A stretch of DNA of 64,000 bases, from contig NZ_BMWA01000012.1 of assembly GCF_014650995.1 (NCBI RefSeq), positions 203,588-267,587 on the forward strand, given 5' to 3'. This DNA comes from Streptomyces viridiviolaceus. GTDB lineage: Bacteria; Actinomycetota; Actinomycetes; Streptomycetales; Streptomycetaceae. The position numbers and the translations under genes are program-made. Positions 15,575 through 23,964 of this stretch are shown one piece after another. The first letter of the stretch is position 1; every line of letters starts with the position of its first letter. Below the pieces are notes generated by a model, which did not search any database, was not told the origin of the DNA, and saw only the letters and a list, made by a program, of their open reading frames with translations.

Positions 15575-16887
15575 CAGCGGAGGAACCCTTCGTAATTGCG
15601 CTGCTGGAGCTGGCTCTCGATCTGCTTCACCGTCTCGAGACCCACACCCACGATGATCAGGATGCTGGTCCCGCCGAACGGGAAGTTCTGGTTTGCCCCG
15701 AAACCAGCCAACGCCATTGTCGGGACGAGAGCGATCAGACCCAGATACAGCGAACCCGGCCAGGTGATCCGGTTGAGTACGTAGCTCAGATACTCAGCGG
15801 TCGGTCGGCCAGCCCGGATGCCCGGGATGAAGCCACCATACTTCTTCATGTTGTCGGCGACTTCCTCGGGGTTGAAGGAGATCGCCACGTAGAAGAACGC
15901 GAAGAAGACGATGAGCAAGAAGTAGGCGGTGATGTAGTACGGGTGGTCGCCCTTGACGAGGTGGGCCTCGATCCAGGTCTTCCACCCCGAGGTCCCGCTC
16001 GAGAACTGCGCGATCAGTGCCGGGATGTAGAGCAGCGACGAGGCGAAGATGACGGGGATCACACCCGCCTGGTTCACCTTGAGCGGGATGTACGTGGACG
16101 TTCCACCGTAGGAACGGCGGCCGATCATGCGCTTCGCGTACTGCACGGGGATGCGGCGCTGGGCCTGCTCGACGAAGACCACCAGACCGACCATGACCAG
16201 GCCGACGGCGATGACGGTGCCGAACTCGATCCAGCCGCCCGCGAGGTCGCCCTGCTTCTTGATGGCCCACAGGGCGGACGGGAAGGTCGCGGCGATCGAG
16301 ATGAACATCAGGATCGACATGCCGTTGCCGATGCCGCGGTCGGTGATCAGCTCGCCGAGCCACATGACCACGGCCGTACCGGCGGTCATGCAGATCACCA
16401 TGACGATCGTGGTGAAGATGGCGCGGTCCGGGACGATCTGGCCGGCGACCGTGCAGCCCGAGAACAGCGCGCCGCTGCGGGCCGTGGCGACCAGGCCGGT
16501 GCCCTGGAGGATGGCGAGCGCGATGGTCAGGTAGCGGGTGTACTGCGTGATCTTGGCAGTGCCGGCCTGGCCCTCTTTCTTCAGGGCCTCCAGGCGCGGG
16601 ATCACCACGGTCAGCAGCTGCAGAATGATGCTCGCCGTGATGTACGGCATGATGCCGAGCGCGAAGACCGTGATCTGCAGCAGCGCCCCACCGCTGAACA
16701 TGTTGACCAGACCGAAGAGGCCCTGGTTGCCGGACGCCTGGTCCACACACTCCTGAACGCTCTTGTAGTCCACGCCGGGGATCGGGATGTGGGTACCGAC
16801 CCGGTAGACCACGATGATGCCGAGCGTGAAGAGCAGCTTCTTGCGCAGGTCGGGCGTCTTGAACGCCCGGGCGAACGCGGTGAGCAC
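15574..16887 (-). CDS. secY: Protein translocase subunit SecY
   Basis: SecY is the channel of the Sec translocon, working with SecE (encoded at 60.7 kb) and SecG. The 437-residue protein has ten membrane segments and family motifs GIMPYITASIILQLL near segment 2 and the cytoplasmic loop GIRAGRPTAEYL. It starts MLTAFARAFKTPDLRKKLL. A strong terminator (17057-17096) separates it from rplO. The 240-bp gap between rplO and secY therefore probably holds its own promoter, possibly using TTGACC near 16962-16967. Confidence 0.98.
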   Translation of the reverse strand: MLTAFARAFKTPDLRKKLLFTLGIIVVYRVGTHIPIPGVDYKSVQECVDQASGNQGLFGLVNMFSGGALLQITVFALGIMPYITASIILQLLTVVIPRLEALKKEGQAGTAKITQYTRYLTIALAILQGTGLVATARSGALFSGCTVAGQIVPDRAIFTTIVMVICMTAGTAVVMWLGELITDRGIGNGMSILMFISIAATFPSALWAIKKQGDLAGGWIEFGTVIAVGLVMVGLVVFVEQAQRRIPVQYAKRMIGRRSYGGTSTYIPLKVNQAGVIPVIFASSLLYIPALIAQFSSGTSGWKTWIEAHLVKGDHPYYITAYFLLIVFFAFFYVAISFNPEEVADNMKKYGGFIPGIRAGRPTAEYLSYVLNRITWPGSLYLGLIALVPTMALAGFGANQNFPFGGTSILIIVGVGLETVKQIESQLQQRNYEGFLR

Positions 16888-17056
16888 GGTGCCTCCTGCG
16901 ACCCCCGCGCAACAGCGTCAAGGGTGACGGTCTTGAGGTTCGACTGACGACTTAATAGCTAACGGTCAACTGCCGCTCAGGGTGCCCCATGTGTGACACC
17001 CGTGAAAGAGGACAGTGCAGGCCACCTTACCGGCGAGAGCACTCCCCTTGGAACGA

Positions 17057-17096
17057 CCGACCGGGGATACCCCATTTGTGGAGTATCCCCGGTCGG
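17057..17096 (-). terminator. Terminator of the spc operon after rplO
   Basis: A 14-bp perfect stem (17057-17070 with 17083-17096) with a 12-nt loop lies 33 bp past the rplO stop. It separates the spc r-protein genes from secY-adk-map. Confidence 0.82.
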
Positions 17097-17128
17097 GTTC
17101 GCTCAGGTCATCGAGACGCCTGAAGGGG

Positions 17129-17584
17129 TCAGACGAGCTCGGTGACGGTACCGCCGGCGGCGGTGATCTTCTCCTTGGCGGAGCCGGAGACGGCGTCGAC
17201 CGTCACCTGCAGCGCCACGGAGACCTCGCCCTGGCCCAGGACCTTGACGAGGCTGTTCTTGCGAACGGCACCCTTGGCCACGAGGCCCTCGACGGTGACC
17301 TCGCCACCCTCGGGGTACAGCGCGGCCAGCTTGTCGAGGTTCACGACCTGGTACTCGGTCTTGAACGGGTTCTTGAAGCCCTTCAGCTTCGGGAGGCGCA
17401 TGTGCAGCGGCATCTGGCCGCCCTCGAAGCGCTCCGGAACCTGGTAGCGGGCCTTCGTGCCCTTGGTACCACGACCGGCCGTCTTACCCTTCGACGCCTC
17501 ACCACGACCGACACGGGTCTTGGCGGTCTTGGCGCCCGGGGCGGGACGGAGGTTGTGGATCTTCAGCGGGTTCTGCTCCGCCAT
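17129..17584 (-). CDS. rplO: 50S ribosomal protein L15
   Basis: The 151-residue L15 shows the glycine-rich N-terminal extension (RVGRGEASKGKTAGRGTKGTKAR) that penetrates 23S rRNA and a globular C-terminal domain. It is the last gene of the spc operon, 2 bp after rpmD and just ahead of a strong terminator. Confidence 0.98.
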   Translation of the reverse strand: MAEQNPLKIHNLRPAPGAKTAKTRVGRGEASKGKTAGRGTKGTKARYQVPERFEGGQMPLHMRLPKLKGFKNPFKTEYQVVNLDKLAALYPEGGEVTVEGLVAKGAVRKNSLVKVLGQGEVSVALQVTVDAVSGSAKEKITAAGGTVTELV

Positions 17585-17586
17585 GA

Positions 17587-17769
17587 TCAGTCGACCTCCT
17601 CGACCGTCACGAGGTGGCGGACGGTGTGCACCATGCCGCGGAACTCGGGGCGGTCCTCCTTGACGACCACGTCGTTGACCTTCTTCAGGCCAAGCGAACG
17701 CAGGGTGTCACGGTGGTTCTGCTTGCTGCCGATGTAGGACTTGACCTGCGTGATCTTGAGCTGCGCCAT
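17587..17769 (-). CDS. rpmD: 50S ribosomal protein L30
   Basis: The 60-residue L30 starts MAQLKITQVKSYIGSKQNHR at ATG 17767-17769. A longer in-frame reading overlaps rpsE and is rejected. It lies 2 bp after rpsE and 2 bp before rplO, so the three are translated in tight succession. Confidence 0.97.
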   Translation of the reverse strand: MAQLKITQVKSYIGSKQNHRDTLRSLGLKKVNDVVVKEDRPEFRGMVHTVRHLVTVEEVD

Positions 17770-17771
17770 GA

Positions 17772-18377
17772 TTACGCACCCGCCCCGGCACGCGCACGCA
17801 GCAGAGCCGCGGGAGCGACGTCCTCGAGCGGCAGACCACGGCGGGCCGCGATCTCCTCGGGACGCTGCAGGCCCTTCAGGGCCTCCACGGTCGCGTGCAC
17901 GATGTTGATCGCGTTGTCGGAGCCGAGCGACTTCGACAGCACGTCGTGGATGCCGGCGCACTCGAGCACGGCACGCACCGGACCACCGGCGATAACACCG
18001 GTACCGGGCGACGCGGGCTTGAGCAGCACGACGCCGGCAGCCTTCTCACCCTGGATCGGGTGCGGGATGGTGCCCTGGATCCGGGGGACCTTGAAGAAGT
18101 GCTTCTTGGCCTCCTCGACGCCCTTGGCGATGGCGGCCGGCACCTCCTTGGCCTTGCCGTAACCGACACCCACGGTGCCGTCACCGTCGCCCACCACGAC
18201 CAGCGCGGTGAAGCTGAAGCGACGACCACCCTTCACAACCTTGGCGACGCGGTTGATCGCGACGACGCGCTCAACGTACGCGGTCTTCTCGGCGGCAGCA
18301 GCGCCGCCGTCACGGCCCTTCCGGTCCCGCCGCTCGCCGCCACCGGCACCGCTTCCGCGGCGCTGGGGTCCAGCCAT
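17772..18377 (-). CDS. rpsE: 30S ribosomal protein S5
   Basis: S5 is a 30S body protein important for decoding fidelity. The 201-residue product has a Gly/Arg-rich N-terminal extension. The KGGRRFSFTALVVVGDGDG loop follows (the spectinomycin-contact area in this family, with no change that I can recognise as a resistance allele). The C-terminal half includes GTGVIAGGPVRAVLE. Confidence 0.98.
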   Translation of the reverse strand: MAGPQRRGSGAGGGERRDRKGRDGGAAAAEKTAYVERVVAINRVAKVVKGGRRFSFTALVVVGDGDGTVGVGYGKAKEVPAAIAKGVEEAKKHFFKVPRIQGTIPHPIQGEKAAGVVLLKPASPGTGVIAGGPVRAVLECAGIHDVLSKSLGSDNAINIVHATVEALKGLQRPEEIAARRGLPLEDVAPAALLRARAGAGA

Positions 18378-18413
18378 TGGATTACCTCTCTCTTTCCGCT
18401 AGCTACAAGCGGC

Positions 18414-18797
18414 TCAGAACTTGAGCCCGGCTTCGCGGGCGGCGTCCGCCAGGGCGGCGATGCGCCCGGCGTACTGGTTGCCACCACGGTCGAACACGAC
18501 GGCCTCGACACCGGCGGCCTTGGCGCGCTCGGCGACCAGGGCACCGACCTGCTTGGCCTGCGCGGACTTGTCGCCCTCGCCACCGCGGATCGAGGTGTCC
18601 AGGGTGGACGCCGACGCCACAGTGTGGCCCTTGAGGTCGTCGATCACCTGCGCCACGATGTGGCGGTTGGAGCGGGTCACGACCAGACGGGGACGCTCCG
18701 CCGTACCGGCCACCTTCTTGCGGATCCGGATGTGACGGCGCTTGATCGCGGCGCGCTTGTAGGCGTCGCCCTTGAGGATCTTCTGCCCGTATGCCAT
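18414..18797 (-). CDS. rplR: 50S ribosomal protein L18
   Basis: L18 binds 5S rRNA with L5. The 127-residue product has a basic N-terminus (KGDAYKRAAIKRRHIRIRKK), the RPRLVVTRSNRHIVAQVIDD strand-helix region and ends ADAAREAGLKF. It is 3 bp after rplF. Confidence 0.98.
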   Translation of the reverse strand: MAYGQKILKGDAYKRAAIKRRHIRIRKKVAGTAERPRLVVTRSNRHIVAQVIDDLKGHTVASASTLDTSIRGGEGDKSAQAKQVGALVAERAKAAGVEAVVFDRGGNQYAGRIAALADAAREAGLKF

Positions 18798-18800
18798 GGC

Positions 18801-19340
18801 TTACTTACCCGCCTTTCCGACCTTGCGGCGGATGACTTCGCCCTCGTACTTGACGCCCTTGGCCTTGTACGGGTCGGGCTTGCGCAGCTTGCGGATGTTG
18901 GCCGCAACCTCGCCGACCTTCTGCTTGTCGATGCCCTCGACCGAGAAACGGGTCGGGGACTCCACCTTGAAGGTGATGCCCTCGGGGGCCTCGACCAGGA
19001 TCGGGTGGCTGTAACCGAGGGAGAACTCCAGGTTCGAACCCTTGGCGAGCACGCGGTAACCGACACCGCTGATCTCGAGCTTCTTCACGTAACCCTGGGT
19101 CACGCCGGTGATCATGTTCGCCACCAGCGTGCGGGACAGGCCGTGCAGGGCCTTGCTCTGACGCTCGTCGTTGGGGCGGGTGACGTTCAGAACGCCGTCC
19201 TCACCCTTGGCGATCTCGATCGGCGCCACGACGGTGTGAGTCAGCGAGCCCTTCGGGCCCTTGACCGAGACCGTGCGGCCGTCGATGGTGACGTCCACGC
19301 CGGCGGGAACCGCGATGGGGAGCTTGCCGATGCGCGACAT
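18801..19340 (-). CDS. rplF: 50S ribosomal protein L6
   Basis: L6 sits near the GTPase-associated centre. The 179-residue product begins MSRIGKLPIAVPAGVDVTID and has the two duplicated L6 domains, ending with RKPDPYKAKGVKYEGEVIRR. It is 24 bp after rpsH. Confidence 0.98.
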   Translation of the reverse strand: MSRIGKLPIAVPAGVDVTIDGRTVSVKGPKGSLTHTVVAPIEIAKGEDGVLNVTRPNDERQSKALHGLSRTLVANMITGVTQGYVKKLEISGVGYRVLAKGSNLEFSLGYSHPILVEAPEGITFKVESPTRFSVEGIDKQKVGEVAANIRKLRKPDPYKAKGVKYEGEVIRRKVGKAGK

Positions 19341-19364
19341 AGCTGTTTCCTCCGTTCCCTTCCG

Positions 19365-19763
19365 CTACCAGACGTAGGCGAGGACTTCCCCACCCACGCC
19401 CTTCTTGCCGGCCTGCTTGTCGGTGAGGAGCCCGTGCGACGTGGAGATGATCGCCACGCCGAGGCCGCCCAGCACCTTCGGCAGGTTGGTGGACTTCGCG
19501 TACACCCGGAGACCGGGCTTGGAGATCCGCTTGATGCCCGCGATGGAGCGCTCACGGTTCGGGCCGAACTTCAGCTCGAGGACGAGGTTCTTGCCGACCT
19601 CGGCGTCCTCGACCTTCCAGCCCGTGATGAAGCCCTCCTGCTGGAGGATCTCCGCGATGTGCGACTTGATCTTCGAGTGCGGCATCGCCACGGAGTCGTG
19701 GTACGCCGAGTTCGCGTTCCGCAGACGCGTAAGCATGTCTGCGATCGGATCAGTCATGGTCAT
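19365..19763 (-). CDS. rpsH: 30S ribosomal protein S8
   Basis: S8 binds helix 21 of 16S rRNA and in E. coli represses the spc operon. The 132-residue product starts MTMTDPIADMLTRLRNAN at ATG 19761-19763, as in other Streptomyces. It ends GGEVLAYVW. A 212-bp gap separates it from rpsN, with no hairpin that I can call with confidence. Confidence 0.97.
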   Translation of the reverse strand: MTMTDPIADMLTRLRNANSAYHDSVAMPHSKIKSHIAEILQQEGFITGWKVEDAEVGKNLVLELKFGPNRERSIAGIKRISKPGLRVYAKSTNLPKVLGGLGVAIISTSHGLLTDKQAGKKGVGGEVLAYVW

Positions 19764-19975
19764 GAATTGGCCTTCGGCCTCTCTCGCCGGGGTTTCCTGG
19801 TGCGCCATCCCTCTCCCCGATCCGAGACGGGACGGGTGCGGCGCGGTGGACCTACGGCGTAGTAAGTCGTACGGGCACGGCAGGCGCCCAACCCCACAAG
19901 CCTAAGGCATGCGGGCTGGGCCTCCTGCCGACCCAGTTGCTTACCGAGAGTCCTGGGAGTCCGGAACTACCCGGA

Positions 19976-20161
19976 TTACCAGGAGCTCTTGGTCACGCCC
20001 GGCAGCTCGCCACGGTGAGCCATCTCACGAAGGCACACGCGGCACAGGCCGAACTTGCGGTACACGGAGTGGGGACGGCCGCAGCGCTGGCAGCGCGTGT
20101 AGCCACGCACGCCGAACTTGGGCTTGCGAGCAGCCTTCGCGATCAGAGCCTTCTTCGCCAT
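19976..20161 (-). CDS. rpsN: 30S ribosomal protein S14, zinc-binding type Z
   Basis: The 61-residue short form of S14 starts MAKKALIAKAARKPKF. A CxxC-x12-CxxC zinc site is formed by Cys24, Cys27, Cys40 and Cys43. This C+ form is the zinc-replete version; zinc-free paralogues normally lie elsewhere. It is 5 bp after rplE. Confidence 0.97.
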   Translation of the reverse strand: MAKKALIAKAARKPKFGVRGYTRCQRCGRPHSVYRKFGLCRVCLREMAHRGELPGVTKSSW

Positions 20162-20166
20162 CTCGC

Positions 20167-20724
20167 TCACGCCTCCTTGAACGGGAAGCCGAGGTGACGG
20201 AGAAGAGCACGGCCCTCTTCGTCGTTGGTCGCCGTGGTGACCACGGTGATGTCCATACCCCGGACACGGTCGATCTTGTCCTGGTCGATCTCGTGGAACA
20301 TGACCTGCTCCGTGAGACCGAAGGTGTAGTTGCCACGGCCGTCGAACTGCTTGGGGGACAGGCCGCGGAAGTCGCGGATGCGCGGCAGCGCGAGCGACAG
20401 GGTGCGGTCCAGGAACTCCCACATGCGGTCGCCACGGAGCGTGACGTGGGCACCGATCGGCTGACCCTCGCGCAGCTTGAACTGCGCGATGGACTTGCGG
20501 GCCTTGGTGACGGCCGGCTTCTGACCGGTGATCGTGGTGAGGTCGCGGATGGCGCCCTCGATCAGCTTGGAGTCGCGGGCGGCGTCGCCCACACCCATGT
20601 TGACCACGATCTTGACGAGGCCGGGAACCTGCATGACGTTCTCGTAGGAGAACTGCTCACGCAGCTTGCCCGCGATCTCCTCGCGGTACTTCGTCTTCAG
20701 ACGCGGAGTGGTGGTGGTAGCCAT
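20167..20724 (-). CDS. rplE: 50S ribosomal protein L5
   Basis: L5 binds 5S rRNA and forms the central protuberance. The 185-residue product has VMQVPGLVKIVVNMGVGDA and the FRGLSPKQFDGRGNYTFGL region. Its ATG overlaps the rplX TGA by one base (20724), a coupling signal. Confidence 0.98.
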   Translation of the reverse strand: MATTTTPRLKTKYREEIAGKLREQFSYENVMQVPGLVKIVVNMGVGDAARDSKLIEGAIRDLTTITGQKPAVTKARKSIAQFKLREGQPIGAHVTLRGDRMWEFLDRTLSLALPRIRDFRGLSPKQFDGRGNYTFGLTEQVMFHEIDQDKIDRVRGMDITVVTTATNDEEGRALLRHLGFPFKEA

Positions 20725-21047
20725 CAGATGTCCTCACCCGTCCGCTTGGCAACGCGGATCTTGTTGCCTTCGTCGTCGAAGCGGTAACCGACGCGGGTCA
20801 CGACCTTCTGACCGTCCTTCTCCACGACGAGCTGAACGTTGCTCACGTGAATGGGGGCCTCGGTGGTGACGATGCCGCCGGCCTGCGAACCACGAGCCGT
20901 GGGACCGGCCTTGGTGTGCTTCTTGACCCGGTTGACACCCTCGACCAGGACACGCTCCTCGCGCGGGTAAGCGGCAATGACCTTGCCCTGCTTGCCCTTG
21001 TCCTTGCCGGTGATGACCTGGACCAGGTCGCCCTTCTTGATCTTCAT
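20724..21047 (-). CDS. rplX: 50S ribosomal protein L24
   Basis: L24 is an assembly initiator with a KOW motif. It reads MKIKKGDLVQVITGKDKGKQ and has 107 residues. An in-frame GTG two codons earlier (21053) overlaps the rplN stop as GTGA, so translation could start there. The ATG is chosen because family members begin MKIKKGD. Confidence 0.96.
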   Translation of the reverse strand: MKIKKGDLVQVITGKDKGKQGKVIAAYPREERVLVEGVNRVKKHTKAGPTARGSQAGGIVTTEAPIHVSNVQLVVEKDGQKVVTRVGYRFDDEGNKIRVAKRTGEDI

Positions 21048-21049
21048 GC

Positions 21050-21418
21050 TCACAGCACCTCCGGCGCGAGGGAGATGATCTTCATGAACTTCTTCTCGCG
21101 CAGCTCACGGCCCACGGGGCCGAAGATACGGGTGCCGCGAGGGTCGCCGTCGTTCTTCAGAATGACGGCGGCGTTCTCGTCGAAGCGGATGTACGAGCCG
21201 TCCGGACGGCGGCGCTCCTTGACGGTGCGAACGATGACCGCCTTGACGACGTCACCCTTCTTCACGTTGCCACCGGGGATCGCGTCCTTGACGGTGGCGA
21301 CGATGACGTCACCGATACCCGCGTAGCGGCGACCGGAGCCACCGAGCACACGGATGCAGAGGATCTCCTTCGCACCCGTGTTGTCGGCGACACGCAGTCG
21401 CGACTCCTGCTGGATCAC
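21050..21418 (-). CDS. rplN: 50S ribosomal protein L14
   Basis: The 122-residue L14 starts MIQQESRLRVADNTGAKEI, the universal N-terminal signature, and ends KIISLAPEVL. It is the first gene of the spc cluster and is separated from rpsQ by 100 bp with a hairpin. Confidence 0.98.
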   Translation of the reverse strand: MIQQESRLRVADNTGAKEILCIRVLGGSGRRYAGIGDVIVATVKDAIPGGNVKKGDVVKAVIVRTVKERRRPDGSYIRFDENAAVILKNDGDPRGTRIFGPVGRELREKKFMKIISLAPEVL

Positions 21419-21446
21419 GTCTATCTCCTGATCGTCTGCCGGTTCC

Positions 21447-21478
21447 CCGGGGGCCGCTCACGAAGAGCGGTCCCCCGG
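21447..21478 (-). terminator. Hairpin at the S10/spc operon boundary
   Basis: Arms CCGGGGG-CCGCTC and GAGCGG-T-CCCCCGG pair over 13 bp with one bulge and a 5-nt loop. This is where the S10 operon ends and the spc operon begins, so it may be a partial terminator. Confidence 0.65.
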
Positions 21479-21518
21479 AGCCTGGCGGAACTGACCTGCG
21501 GGGTTTGCCCCGCAGGAA

Positions 21519-21803
21519 TTACTTGGCCTTCTCGAGGATCTCGACGACGCGCCAGCGCTTCGTCGCGGACAGCGGCCGGGTCTCCATGAGGAGGACGCGG
21601 TCGCCGACGCCCGCGGCGTTCTGCTCGTCGTGTGCCTTGAGCTTGTTCGTACGGCGGATGACCTTGCCGTACAGAGCGTGCTTGACGCGGTCCTCGACGG
21701 CGACGACGACGGTCTTGTCCATCTTGTCGCTGACGACAAGGCCCTCACGGGTCTTGCGGAAGCCGCGCGCTTCGGTGTTCTCAGTCACGTTGTTCTCGCT
21801 CAT
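21519..21803 (-). CDS. rpsQ: 30S ribosomal protein S17
   Basis: The 94-residue S17 has the family core FRKTREGLVVSDKMDKTVVV and RLLMETRPLSATKRWRVVEIL-type ending after a short N-terminal extension. Its start overlaps the rpmC stop by one base (21803). Confidence 0.97.
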   Translation of the reverse strand: MSENNVTENTEARGFRKTREGLVVSDKMDKTVVVAVEDRVKHALYGKVIRRTNKLKAHDEQNAAGVGDRVLLMETRPLSATKRWRVVEILEKAK

Positions 21804-22027
21804 CAGGCGTTCTCCACCGTCTCGATGCCGAGCTCACGCTCACGCATGAGGGTGTAGATCCGGGCGATGTCCTTGCGGACCGCCTTGAGACGGCCGTGGT
21901 TCTCGAGCTGGCCGGTCGCCGCCTGGAAGCGGAGGTTGAACAGCTCTTCCTTGGCCTCGCGGAGCTTCGCCAGAAGCTCCTCGTTGCCCAGCTCGCGCAG
22001 CTCGGACGCCTTGGTACCGGCCGACAT
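21803..22027 (-). CDS. rpmC: 50S ribosomal protein L29
   Basis: The 74-residue L29 starts MSAGTKASELRELGNEELL and has the helical hairpin with RKDIARIYTLMRERE. ATG 22025-22027 overlaps the rplP TGA by one base. A GTG one codon upstream is a less likely start. Confidence 0.97.
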   Translation of the reverse strand: MSAGTKASELRELGNEELLAKLREAKEELFNLRFQAATGQLENHGRLKAVRKDIARIYTLMRERELGIETVENA

Positions 22028-22446
22028 CACGCTTCACCTGCCTCGCGCTTGACGATCCGGCACTTCATCGGCAGCTTGTGGGCCGCACGGGTCAGCGCCT
22101 CACGGGCGATCTTCTCGTTGGGGTACGACAGCTCGAACATCACACGTCCGGGCTTGACGTTCGCGATCCACCACTCCGGAGAACCCTTACCGGAACCCAT
22201 GCGGGTCTCGGCGGGCTTCTTGGTGAGCGGACGGTCCGGGTAGATGTTGATCCAGACCTTGCCGCCACGCTTGATGTGACGGGTCATCGCGATACGAGCC
22301 GCCTCGATCTGGCGGTTCGTGACGTAGGCCGGGGTCAGCGCCTGGATGCCGTACTCGCCGAACGCAACCTGCGTCCCACCCTTGGACATACCGTTGCGCT
22401 TCGGGTGGTGCTGCTTGCGGTGCTTGACCCTACGGGGGATCAGCAT
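22027..22446 (-). CDS. rplP: 50S ribosomal protein L16
   Basis: L16 shapes the A-tRNA site of the 50S subunit. The 139-residue product begins MLIPRRVKHRKQHHPKR and has GYGIQALTPAY-type (here EYGIQALTPAYVTNRQIEAA) and GSGKGSPEWWIANVKPGR motifs. It lies 5 bp after rpsC. Confidence 0.98.
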   Translation of the reverse strand: MLIPRRVKHRKQHHPKRNGMSKGGTQVAFGEYGIQALTPAYVTNRQIEAARIAMTRHIKRGGKVWINIYPDRPLTKKPAETRMGSGKGSPEWWIANVKPGRVMFELSYPNEKIAREALTRAAHKLPMKCRIVKREAGEA

Positions 22447-22451
22447 TTCGG

Positions 22452-23279
22452 TCAGGCCTCCGTTCCGGTGCTCTCAGCCGGAGCGGCAGCCGCCGGAGCC
22501 TCGGCCTTGGGGGCCTCGGCGGCCGGAGCCGACTGCTGCTGCGGCTTGCGCCCGCGACGCTCGCCACCGCGGCCACGGGCCGGGCGGTCGCTGCCACCAC
22601 GGGCCGGGCGGTTGCCGGCACGGGCGGCGGCGTTCTCGGCGCGGACCTCGGCGATGTTCTTGACGTCGCCCTTGTAGATCCAGACCTTCACACCGATGCG
22701 GCCGAAGGTCGTCTTGGCCTCGAAGAAGCCGTAGTCCACGTTCGCGCGGAGCGTGTGCAGGGGCACACGGCCCTCGCGGTAGAACTCCGAGCGGGACATC
22801 TCGGCGCCGCCGAGGCGGCCGCCGCACTGGATCTTGATGCCCTTGGCGCCCGCCTTCATCGCCGACTGCATGCTCTTGCGCATGGCGCGGCGGAAGGAGA
22901 CGCGGGAGGAGAGCTGCTCGGCAACGGCCTGGGCCACGAGCTGAGCGTCGGTCTCGGGGTTCTTGACCTCGAGGATGTTCAGCTGGACCTGCTTGCCCGT
23001 GAGCTTCTCGAGGTCGCCGCGGATGCGGTCGGCCTCGGCGCCACGGCGGCCGATGACGATGCCCGGACGCGCGGTGTGGATGTCCACGCGGACGCGGTCA
23101 CGGGTGCGCTCGATCTCGACCTTGGAGATGCCGGCGCGCTCCATGCCGGACGTCATCATCCGACGGATGGCGACGTCTTCCTTGACGTAGTCCTTGTACA
23201 GCTTGTCGGCGTACCAACGCGACTTGAAGTCGGTCGTGACACCGAGCCGGAACCCGTGCGGGTTTACCTTCTGGCCCAT
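22452..23279 (-). CDS. rpsC: 30S ribosomal protein S3
   Basis: S3 lines the mRNA entry channel and has helicase activity with S4 and S5. The 275-residue product has an N-terminal KH domain with the VIGRRGAEADRIR loop and the C-terminal S3 domain. A tail of about 55 residues is rich in Arg, Gly, Ala, Pro and Glu, longer than in E. coli (233 aa) but usual in actinobacteria. Its ATG overlaps the rplV TAA. Confidence 0.98.
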   Translation of the reverse strand: MGQKVNPHGFRLGVTTDFKSRWYADKLYKDYVKEDVAIRRMMTSGMERAGISKVEIERTRDRVRVDIHTARPGIVIGRRGAEADRIRGDLEKLTGKQVQLNILEVKNPETDAQLVAQAVAEQLSSRVSFRRAMRKSMQSAMKAGAKGIKIQCGGRLGGAEMSRSEFYREGRVPLHTLRANVDYGFFEAKTTFGRIGVKVWIYKGDVKNIAEVRAENAAARAGNRPARGGSDRPARGRGGERRGRKPQQQSAPAAEAPKAEAPAAAAPAESTGTEA

Positions 23280-23626
23280 TACCGGGTTCCTTCCTTGCTG
23301 CTGACGACCACGGTGATGTGGCTGGTCCGCTTGCGGATCCGGTAGGCACGGCCCTGGGCACGCGGACGGAACCGCTTCAGGGTCGGGCCCTCGTCGACGT
23401 AGGCCTCGGAGATGAAGAGGCTGTCGACATCGGTGTGGTCGTAGTTGTGCGCGGCGTTGGCGATGGCGCTGTCCAGCACCTTGCCGACCGGCACGCTCGC
23501 GGCCTGCGGGGCGAAACGCAGGACCGCCTGAGCCTCCGTGGCGTCCATGCCACGGATGAGGTCCACCACACGGCGGGCCTTCATGGGCGTGACGCGGATG
23601 TACCGCGCCTGGGCCCTGGCTTCCAT
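23279..23626 (-). CDS. rplV: 50S ribosomal protein L22
   Basis: L22 extends a beta-hairpin into the exit tunnel, where macrolide resistance can arise. The product starts MEARAQARYIRVTPMKARRV (115 residues) at ATG 23624-23626, preceded by GAAGGGA at good spacing. An in-frame ATG at 23650 would add eight residues and cannot be excluded. The hairpin tip region (RPRAQGRAYRIRKRTSH) shows no obvious insertion or deletion. Confidence 0.95.
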   Translation of the reverse strand: MEARAQARYIRVTPMKARRVVDLIRGMDATEAQAVLRFAPQAASVPVGKVLDSAIANAAHNYDHTDVDSLFISEAYVDEGPTLKRFRPRAQGRAYRIRKRTSHITVVVSSKEGTR

Positions 23627-23670
23627 GGTTGTCCCTTCAGTGTTTGTCATTGGTCATTCCACCCCGCTGG

Positions 23671-23952
23671 TTAGCGGCGCTTCGACTTCCGGTCGTCCTT
23701 GACGTGACCCCGGAAGGTGCGGGTCGGCGAGAACTCGCCGAGCTTGTGGCCGACCATGGACTCGGTGACAAACACCGGGATGTGGGTCTTGCCGTTGTGC
23801 ACCGCGAGCGTGTGGCCGAGCATGGCCGGCACGATCATCGAGCGACGGGACCAGGTCTTGATGACGTTCTTGGTACCGGCTTCGTTCTGAGCGTCCACCT
23901 TCTTCATCAGGTGGTCGTCGACGAAGGGTCCCTTCTTCAAGCTACGAGGCAT
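23671..23952 (-). CDS. rpsS: 30S ribosomal protein S19
   Basis: The 93-residue S19 starts MPRSLKKGPFVDDHLMKKVD and has TWSRRSMIVPAMLGHTLAVH and GHKLGEFSPTRTFRGH, all standard. It partners S13 in the 30S head. It lies 12 bp after rplB. Confidence 0.98.
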   Translation of the reverse strand: MPRSLKKGPFVDDHLMKKVDAQNEAGTKNVIKTWSRRSMIVPAMLGHTLAVHNGKTHIPVFVTESMVGHKLGEFSPTRTFRGHVKDDRKSKRR

Positions 23953-23964
23953 CTCAACCCGTCC